NCBI GenBank assembly: GCA_938008575.1
Contig: CALLKB010000045.1
Location: 1 to 11,912, forward strand
Length of the DNA: 11,912 nt
Origin: an uncultured Cytophagaceae bacterium
Lineage (GTDB): Bacteria > Bacteroidota > Bacteroidia > Cytophagales > Spirosomataceae
Direction: 5' to 3'
The notes under the pieces are model-generated. The model did not search any database. It was not told the origin of the DNA and saw only the letters and a list, made by a program, of their open reading frames with translations. The translations under genes were made by a program, and so were the position numbers. Below, one piece after another: positions 7,103 through 11,912 of this stretch (position 1 is its first letter; each line of letters begins with the position of its first letter).

Positions 7103-8045
7103 ACGCATATTTATTTTCGCAATTTTAGGCTTAAGCTTTGGAGCAAAAGCCCAAACGGGTATCGGTACCACGACACCCGTAAATAAATTACAGGTGGAAA
7201 CAGCGACCGCTGATCCTTTATCGAGTGGAACGACTGCAAACGGAAATTTACGTTTGAGTGGGCCATCCCCTGCTGTACATGTCTTGGACTTTGGTTTGAG
7301 TAGTACGTCTACGTTTGCTTGGATGCAGGCTCGGAATAAAACGTATGGCACCAATTATTTTTTAGGTATTAATCCTTTGGGGGGAAATGTAGGAATTGGA
7401 ACTTCTGCACCATTATCAACCCTAACCGTAGGTAATGCAGGAGGTACCATTTCCGGTGAAATCACCATCAATCCGCAAGGTGCTTCAAATGAAGGCGGTC
7501 AAATTACCCTAAAAAAATCATTATCTGGACCAACAAATGATTGGACCATAGATACCTATGGAGATAACTTAGCCAACGCACGTTTTCGAATTTTTAATGG
7601 CTCAGATGCAACAACTGGTTTAAGCATAAAAGAAAATGGGTTTGTTGGATTAGGGAATATTGCACCTACCGTTCGGTTACAGGTAACTGGCGACATTATC
7701 GCAAATTCAATCGCTGGTTCTTCTGACATCCGTTTCAAGAAAGACATCTCCCCTATTGAAAATCCATTGGCCAAAGTTATGCAGTTGCGGGGCGTGAATT
7801 TCAACTGGAATACCTCGGCCTTCCCACAACGCATGTTCTCCGAAAAACGTACGATGGGTTTCATCGCTCAGGAAGTTGAAAAAGTTGTACCTGAAATTGT
7901 CCAAACAGAAAACACAGCAGAAGGATTTAAATCCGTACAATATGACAAGATAGTTGCCTTACTCGTGGAGGCAGTGAAGGCCCAACAAAAACAAATTCAA
8001 CAATTAAAACGCGAAGTCAAAAAATTGAAGAAACAAGCACGCTAG
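7092..8045 (+). CDS. Exported fibre protein with Peptidase_S74 chaperone domain
   Basis: The product has 317 residues. The ATG at 7092 is chosen because it opens a proper signal peptide (MDFKRIFIF...AKA) with Gln21 as first mature residue; an ATG 159 nt upstream would add an unrelated hydrophilic stretch inside the previous gene. Residues 21-114 repeat the QTGIGTT module of gene 4713. A short beta-rich part with GFVGLGNIAP and VTGDIIANS leads to residues 210-300, a Peptidase_S74 / intramolecular chaperone auto-processing domain: SSDIRFKKDI at the expected cleavage point (before or at Ser211-Asp212), then GVNFNWN and MGFIAQEVEKVVPEIV. The end (about 294-317) is a Lys/Gln-rich coiled coil. In phage tail spikes this domain guides trimerisation and is then cut off. 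Self-cleavage here is inferred, not shown. It overlaps the preceding gene by 11 nt. Confidence 0.88.
   Translation: MDFKRIFIFAILGLSFGAKAQTGIGTTTPVNKLQVETATADPLSSGTTANGNLRLSGPSPAVHVLDFGLSSTSTFAWMQARNKTYGTNYFLGINPLGGNVGIGTSAPLSTLTVGNAGGTISGEITINPQGASNEGGQITLKKSLSGPTNDWTIDTYGDNLANARFRIFNGSDATTGLSIKENGFVGLGNIAPTVRLQVTGDIIANSIAGSSDIRFKKDISPIENPLAKVMQLRGVNFNWNTSAFPQRMFSEKRTMGFIAQEVEKVVPEIVQTENTAEGFKSVQYDKIVALLVEAVKAQQKQIQQLKREVKKLKKQAR
7152..7433 (+). repeat. QTGIGTT N-terminal module, copy in gene 7092
   Basis: This 94-residue copy matches 4779-5060 motif for motif, in the same position directly after the signal peptide. Six consecutive G at 7379-7384 fall in NPLGGNV. The corresponding place in the other copy reads GGGAGG, so this shorter run is probably incidental. 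Confidence 0.85.
7719..7995 (+). other. Peptidase_S74 chaperone domain within gene 7092
   Basis: Residues 210-301 carry the family signature S-D-I-R-x-K-K-D-I, the GVNFxW strand and the GFIAQEVEKVxPE helix. The Ser-Asp pair and the following Lys residues needed for Ser/Lys-type self-cleavage are all present, so nothing in the sequence argues against activity. Confidence 0.85.
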
Positions 8046-8046
8046 G

Positions 8047-10413
8047 ATGAAGTATTTCTTTGGGATATGTTTATGGATTTGTAGTCTGAACGTTTGGGGA
8101 CAAATGATCACAGCGCCTGCGCCCTTAACCATTGAGGCGAATGCCAGCAATGTGGATGCGGGGGATTTTGTGGTTAACTGGGCAAACACAACAGAGCAAA
8201 TTTTGGTATCGATTAGTTTGGAATACCATAATGGAGCGACATTTTCCTTACCTGTTACGACTGGCTTAACCTTGAATACAGGCTATACATTGTGGACGGG
8301 AATTACGAGCATCGTATTTTATGGAACTAAGACCAACGTCAATACGGCGCTTGCTGCCATGACAATATCCATGGGTGCAGTAAAAACGGCTGTTAAAATC
8401 AATGTGGAGGCTTCAGGCTATGATGCCAATTATGTTTACAATCCGGCGAATAAACACTTTTATCGCTATGTCGCAGGAAATATAACCTATGCTACTGCCA
8501 AAACGAATGCAGCCACCTACAGTTTCAAGGGAAAAACAGGCTACATGGTCACGGTTACATCCGATGCAGAAAACAATTTTATCAATACGAATATTTCTGG
8601 TTCAAATGTTTGGCTAGCCATCACGGATGCCGTCACGGATGGAACCTGGGTCATCGATGCGGGGCCGGAATTGGGTACGGTCTTGAAAACACAAAATGGA
8701 CCTACGGCTGGAAATATCGATGGACAATATAATAATTGGTGTACCGGAGAACCCAATGGCGCAAACCACTCGGAAGATTATGCCGTAGGAAAATGGAATA
8801 GTAATACGTGTTGGAATGATTTACCCAATACCTATTCCGGAGTAGCAGGTTTTGTCGTCGAAATCAGTGCGGATTTCCCAGCTGGATCGGATTATACGGG
8901 TGTTTATTCCACATACGCCGTGCATAATAATGACATCGCGTTTTCGTTGGCATCAGCTAACAATACGACATTAAATTCCACAACGGTTTCGAATTACCCC
9001 AACCTCTTTGGTGGTTTGCAAATCAATACAGGGAATACTATTACTTTAAATACATCAACTACCTTGAATACGAATAAAATCATATTCAACGGGACAGGGA
9101 AATTGGTTTTAACGGATAATACAAGTAAATGGACACCAGGAACGGCAAGTACCACGAACACTTTTGTCCATAGCCCTACGACAAACTCGACCCCAAACTA
9201 TTGGTCGGTGACCAGCTCATGGAATTATACGACAGGCTCTACAGGTGCTGGTGACCCCTTTTATGAGAATGCTCCATATCCGGGTACAGGTCTTGCATTG
9301 CATCAAACTCCCTATTTAAATTCACCACAAGGCTGGTCGGCACAAGTGAACAATACAAGCCAATACATTCAATTAAGTTATCCCGTACCAGTTTATATGA
9401 CAGGTTTAGTTACGCAAGGTCGTGCCTATAACGGTGGACAATGGGTTACAACGGCCAATGTGGATGTCAGTTTAGATGGGACAACGTGGACGAATGTGCT
9501 AACTGGAGCCTCCATTAACACAAATTCAACCGATGCGGTTACCGTACTTTTTCCTTCCGTGGTTTACGCAAGGTTCATTCGACTCAATCCGACGGCTTGG
9601 AACGGTCACATTACCATGCGTATGGGAGCTATCATTAAATCAACACCTAGCATATCGGATGGATTAGTTTTGAATTTAGATGCAGGTAATCTTATATCGC
9701 ACAATGGTACTTCTACAACCTGGAGGGATTTATCCAGTTCCACGAATCATGGTACACTAACCAATGGGCCAAGCTATAATATCTCAAATCGAGGATTTGT
9801 TACTTTTGATGGTGTGGATGATTATGTTAATGGCGTTGCGATTCCATCCACAAGCGGAAATAATTCACGGACGGTCATGGTTTGGTATAAGTCGACGGCC
9901 AATAAAAATACGATCTTATTAGACAAAGGAGCCGTTACAGATGACAAATCGGAACAATTGGTATTAGTTTATACGAATGGTGCTGGCGTTGGGGCAGGTT
10001 CCTATCCACCAACCAATAATGGAGGCATTGGTGTCTGTTTTTGGGGAAGTGATTTGATTTATCCGATTGCTGCCACGACCCTATTCGATGGAAACTGGCA
10101 TTTTGTGGCCTATACCTACGACAATTCCAACACCTCCGTCCGAATTTGCTTTGATGGTAAATTTGCAGCATCCGTTTATCAGTGGAATACGAGCGCATGG
10201 TCAACGAATACTTCCAAACCCTTTGTTTTACCTAGAACTCAAAATACCACGAATAATCCCTATTTAATTGGTCAATCCCGAGCAGCCTTTTGGGGGTATG
10301 GAGGTACCTTTAGCAATGTCAGTATACCTTTGCTACAGATTTATAACCGGGCCTTAACGGAAGCAGAAATATTAACCAATTACAATGCAACCCGAGCGCG
10401 CTATGGCAGGTAG
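8047..10413 (+). CDS. Exported C-type lectin / discoidin / LamG protein
   Basis: The product has 788 residues. Residues 1-18 are a signal peptide (NVWG), with Gln19 next. An N-terminal beta domain (about 20-125) of unknown type is followed by a C-type lectin domain (about 130-274): W189-L-A-I-T-D, E235-P-N237, E243, and W256-N-D258, then GFVVEIS. These match the five calcium- and sugar-binding side chains of mannose-binding protein, including the six-residue step from the EPN Asn to the next Glu. Only two cysteines lie in it (232, 255), at non-canonical places. A linker with NKIIFNGTGKLVLT (343-356) leads to an F5/8C discoidin-like domain (about 384-530; LVTQGRA, VDVSLDGTTW, ARFIRLNP) and a LamG domain (about 537-788; FDGVDDYV, NWHFVAYTYD). 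I infer a multivalent glycan-binding surface protein. The start lies one base after the previous stop. Confidence 0.87.
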   Translation: MKYFFGICLWICSLNVWGQMITAPAPLTIEANASNVDAGDFVVNWANTTEQILVSISLEYHNGATFSLPVTTGLTLNTGYTLWTGITSIVFYGTKTNVNTALAAMTISMGAVKTAVKINVEASGYDANYVYNPANKHFYRYVAGNITYATAKTNAATYSFKGKTGYMVTVTSDAENNFINTNISGSNVWLAITDAVTDGTWVIDAGPELGTVLKTQNGPTAGNIDGQYNNWCTGEPNGANHSEDYAVGKWNSNTCWNDLPNTYSGVAGFVVEISADFPAGSDYTGVYSTYAVHNNDIAFSLASANNTTLNSTTVSNYPNLFGGLQINTGNTITLNTSTTLNTNKIIFNGTGKLVLTDNTSKWTPGTASTTNTFVHSPTTNSTPNYWSVTSSWNYTTGSTGAGDPFYENAPYPGTGLALHQTPYLNSPQGWSAQVNNTSQYIQLSYPVPVYMTGLVTQGRAYNGGQWVTTANVDVSLDGTTWTNVLTGASINTNSTDAVTVLFPSVVYARFIRLNPTAWNGHITMRMGAIIKSTPSISDGLVLNLDAGNLISHNGTSTTWRDLSSSTNHGTLTNGPSYNISNRGFVTFDGVDDYVNGVAIPSTSGNNSRTVMVWYKSTANKNTILLDKGAVTDDKSEQLVLVYTNGAGVGAGSYPPTNNGGIGVCFWGSDLIYPIAATTLFDGNWHFVAYTYDNSNTSVRICFDGKFAASVYQWNTSAWSTNTSKPFVLPRTQNTTNNPYLIGQSRAAFWGYGGTFSNVSIPLLQIYNRALTEAEILTNYNATRARYGR
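8434..8868 (+). other. C-type lectin domain with complete calcium-site residues
   Basis: Within gene 8047, residues 130-274. EPN at 235-237 predicts mannose/glucose/fucose-type rather than galactose-type (QPD) specificity by analogy with animal lectins. Glu243, Asn257 and Asp258 complete the principal calcium site. The usual outer disulfide cysteines are absent; Cys232 and Cys255 flank the ligand loop and may pair instead. Confidence 0.8.
9073..9132 (+). repeat. NKIIFxGTGKLxLT linker module, copy in gene 8047
   Basis: Twenty residues from NKIIFNGTGKLVLT to SKW precede the discoidin-like domain. An equivalent stretch at 10624-10683 precedes the discoidin-like domain of gene 10426. Fourteen or so of 20 residues are identical. 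I do not recognise this as a named domain; it resembles one turn of a right-handed beta-helix or a small beta-hairpin. Confidence 0.7.
9196..9636 (+). repeat. F5/8C discoidin-like domain, copy in gene 8047
   Basis: Residues 384-530 contain GWSAQVNNTSQYIQL, GLVTQGRA, QWVTTANVDVSLDG, ARFIRLNP and ITMRMG, in the order and spacing of F5/8 type C domains (strand, W, 'I.TQG', 'Y.v..S.DG..W', 'aRyiRl.p', 'lR.e'). It is paralogous to 10723-11124. Such domains usually bind galactose-containing glycans, other sugars or membranes. Confidence 0.75.
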
Positions 10414-10425
10414 CGTTCATAACTG

Positions 10426-11781
10426 ATGAAAACCTTAGGATTTATCTTTTTTTGCTGGATACTAACACCGACACTTTGGGCGCAAACAACGACCAACAGT
10501 GCTGGTACGGGCACGTTTACAAATACGGGCACATGGACGAGTCCGCAAAACCTGACGGGAACGGCGACCATTATGGATGGGCATACCGTGAACATTCCGA
10601 ATAATATCAATCCCGTTTATTCCAACAAAATCATCTTTTCAGGAACTGGAAAGTTAGCTTTAACTGGAACTTCGAGTAAATGGATAGCGGCGACGATTAT
10701 GAACGCGTCTCCCTCAATGGAGTCCTTTAATCTCTCGACGAACTGGTCGGCATCCAGTGTTTACATCAATGATTCCTTTGGAATAACGCACAATACCCCA
10801 TGGATTGATTCGGGACAAGGATGGTCGGCAGGAACGGCCAATAGTGGGACAGATTATTTACAATATGACTTAAAAAGTCCGCGCTGGGTGCAGGGAATAG
10901 TTTCGCAAGGTAGAGCTAATGCCGCACAGTGGGTAACGTCGGCAAAAGTGGATGTCAGTTTAGATAATATCAATTGGGTACCCGCAGCGACAAACTTCAC
11001 TATGAATAGTGACCAAACCACCAAAGTCTACAATAATTTCGCGAATGTTATGTATGCACGTTACGTACGCGTGACACCATTAACGTCTTATGTATATGCC
11101 ACCATGCGGCTTGGCGTTTTATTGCGCGACTATCCTTTTAAATCCTGCCATGAGATACTAACCAATTTCCCACAGGCCACATCGGGCATCTATGTCATCG
11201 ACCCGGACGGATACGCGGGGGCTAACCCATCGACTAACTGTTATTGCGATATGTCAACAGATGGTGGTGGATGGACTTTGGTCTTGAATTATTTACATGC
11301 CGGAAATACCAATCCAGCTTTAGTAGTCAAAACAAATTCCTTGCCTTTGCAAGGCTCAACTACCCTAGGAACCGATGAATCTGCATCTGCCTCAACTTGG
11401 GGGAATGTTTCGAACACCTATTTGAGTGCATTTACGTTCAGCGAATTACGCTTTTATGCCAAAACTTCGGCACATACGCGTGTGATTCATTTTAAAACCT
11501 CACACACGAATACGATGAATTACTTTCTTACAGGAACGGGGAGCATGTCAGGAATTGGGACAGCTGGGAATTATACGGCGCTAACGGGTCATTCGTCTTA
11601 TTTACCTGCCAGTTCAGCGAGTTATTTTACAAATCAAGGTAATGCTGCCATGACGGAATTTCCATTTTGGCTAAATGGAACGTATCACTGGGGGATCCGT
11701 GGAGGTGGTTCACGCTGGGAAGTGGACGATTATCCTGGGAACTCAGCTAATAGTACTTTGCATCAAATTTGGATTAGATAA
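10426..11781 (+). CDS. Exported discoidin / fibrinogen-C-like protein
   Basis: The product has 451 residues. Residues 1-19 are a signal peptide (TLWA) with Gln20 as mature start. A Thr/Gly-rich stretch and the NKIIFSGTGKLALT module (67-80) lead to an F5/8C discoidin-like domain (about 100-233; GIVSQGRA, VDVSLDNINW, ARYVRVTP, ATMRLG). Residues 240-451 begin like a fibrinogen C-terminal globular domain: Ser-Cys-His-Glu-Ile-Leu, SGIYVIDPDG at 253-262, and CDMSTDGGGWTLV at 274-286. The later part (WGIRGGGSRWEVDD, then a short end) lacks the cysteine pair and NLNG-type tail of animal fibrinogens, so the C-terminal half is diverged or short. Animal relatives (ficolins, tachylectins) bind acetylated sugars. 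Here glycan binding is inferred. The start lies 12 nt after the previous stop, with no clear Shine-Dalgarno site. Confidence 0.85.
   Translation: MKTLGFIFFCWILTPTLWAQTTTNSAGTGTFTNTGTWTSPQNLTGTATIMDGHTVNIPNNINPVYSNKIIFSGTGKLALTGTSSKWIAATIMNASPSMESFNLSTNWSASSVYINDSFGITHNTPWIDSGQGWSAGTANSGTDYLQYDLKSPRWVQGIVSQGRANAAQWVTSAKVDVSLDNINWVPAATNFTMNSDQTTKVYNNFANVMYARYVRVTPLTSYVYATMRLGVLLRDYPFKSCHEILTNFPQATSGIYVIDPDGYAGANPSTNCYCDMSTDGGGWTLVLNYLHAGNTNPALVVKTNSLPLQGSTTLGTDESASASTWGNVSNTYLSAFTFSELRFYAKTSAHTRVIHFKTSHTNTMNYFLTGTGSMSGIGTAGNYTALTGHSSYLPASSASYFTNQGNAAMTEFPFWLNGTYHWGIRGGGSRWEVDDYPGNSANSTLHQIWIR
10624..10683 (+). repeat. NKIIFxGTGKLxLT linker module, copy in gene 10426
   Basis: Residues 67-86 read NKIIFSGTGKLALT and then reach SKW. 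This is the paralogue of 9073-9132 and sits in the same position relative to the following discoidin-like domain. Confidence 0.7.
10723..11124 (+). repeat. F5/8C discoidin-like domain, copy in gene 10426
   Basis: Residues 100-232 align with 9196-9636 at GQGWSA, GIVSQGRA, QWVTSAKVDVSLD, ARYVRVTP and ATMRLG. It is somewhat shorter at its N-terminal end. DNA identity is clearly lower than protein similarity. Confidence 0.72.
11144..11778 (+). other. Fibrinogen-C-like domain in gene 10426
   Basis: Residues 240-451. The first third is unmistakable (SGIYVIDPDG, then CDMSTDGGGWTLV); Cys241, Cys272 and Cys274 are the only cysteines. The canonical animal calcium loop (DxDxD) and the second disulfide are not seen. 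WEVDDYPG near 431-438 is a possible acidic replacement. Confidence 0.75.
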
Positions 11782-11782
11782 C

Positions 11783-11912
11783 ATGAAAATACTAAGCATC
11801 ACATTATTGTTCATTAGTTTAGGGACCTATGCTCAAACGGGTATTGGTACTACCACTCCCAACTCATCGGCGAAGTTGGAGGTCTATGCCACCAACAAAG
11901 GCTTTCTCCCTC
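11783..11912 (+). CDS. Exported QTGIGTTTP fibre protein, 3' end outside window
   Basis: Only 43 full codons are visible. The ATG lies one base after the preceding TAA and opens a signal peptide ending GTYA, followed by Gln18 and the sequence TGIGTTTPNSSAKLEV, then NKGFLP, where the window stops. In Bacteroidota this opening, with 'KGFLxPRMT' usually next, belongs to secreted tail-fibre-like proteins that often end in an S74 domain. The family is clear from these few residues, but the rest of the protein, and whether it carries a chaperone or lectin end, cannot be seen. Confidence 0.8.
   Translation, partial: MKILSITLLFISLGTYAQTGIGTTTPNSSAKLEVYATNKGFLP

Noticed and set aside
9935..10267. Short open frames on both strands inside the LamG part of gene 8047
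   Set aside because: They lack signals or domains and lie fully within a well-supported LamG coding sequence.
1..10308. Many GGTACC palindromes across the window
   Set aside because: They arise from frequent Gly-Thr codon pairs (GGT ACC) and show no regular spacing.

Overview
The window is a run of seven genes, all on the plus strand, that encode exported, adhesin-like proteins. The organism is most likely a member of the Bacteroidota. The evidence is: (i) three genes begin their mature part with the QTGIGTTxP leader typical of tail-fibre-like secreted proteins of that phylum; (ii) all six visible signal peptides end in small-x-small followed by Gln, the Bacteroidetes 'Q-rule'; (iii) clear Shine-Dalgarno sites are scarce; (iv) base composition is moderate and slightly AT-rich. 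I cannot name a genus. No RNA gene, transposase, integrase, CRISPR array or recognisable phage morphogenesis gene is visible.

Layout. Nucleotides 1-4650 hold the 3' 1549 codons of a giant gene cut by the left edge. It is a Thr/Ser/Ala/Gly-rich shaft of phage-tail-fibre-type repeats (GGTG, TLTNK, SDANG and others), then a YadA-head-like AIG/NTAIG section, then a C-terminal beta cap. After a 62-nt gap come five complete genes and the start of a sixth, with spacings of -1, -11, +1, +12 and +1 nt, so very probably one transcript. They are: a short fibre protein with a ten-G tract inside the reading frame (4713-5681); a double LamG protein (5681-7102); a fibre protein ending in a Peptidase_S74 intramolecular chaperone domain (7092-8045); a C-type lectin / discoidin / LamG protein (8047-10413); a discoidin / fibrinogen-C-like protein (10426-11781); and the first 43 codons of another QTGIGTTTP protein (11783 onward).

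Interpretation (inference). The locus looks like a kit for building surface fibres. The tail-fibre-like proteins would supply trimeric stalks, one with its own folding chaperone. The lectin-type proteins carry binding modules best known from animal extracellular proteins: C-type lectin, F5/8C discoidin, LamG and fibrinogen-like. Modules recur between genes, with the same protein motif written in different codons, which suggests old duplication and shuffling. The ten-G tract suggests that one fibre component may switch on and off by slippage. None of the complete proteins shows a recognisable type IX secretion C-terminal domain, so the route past the periplasm is open.
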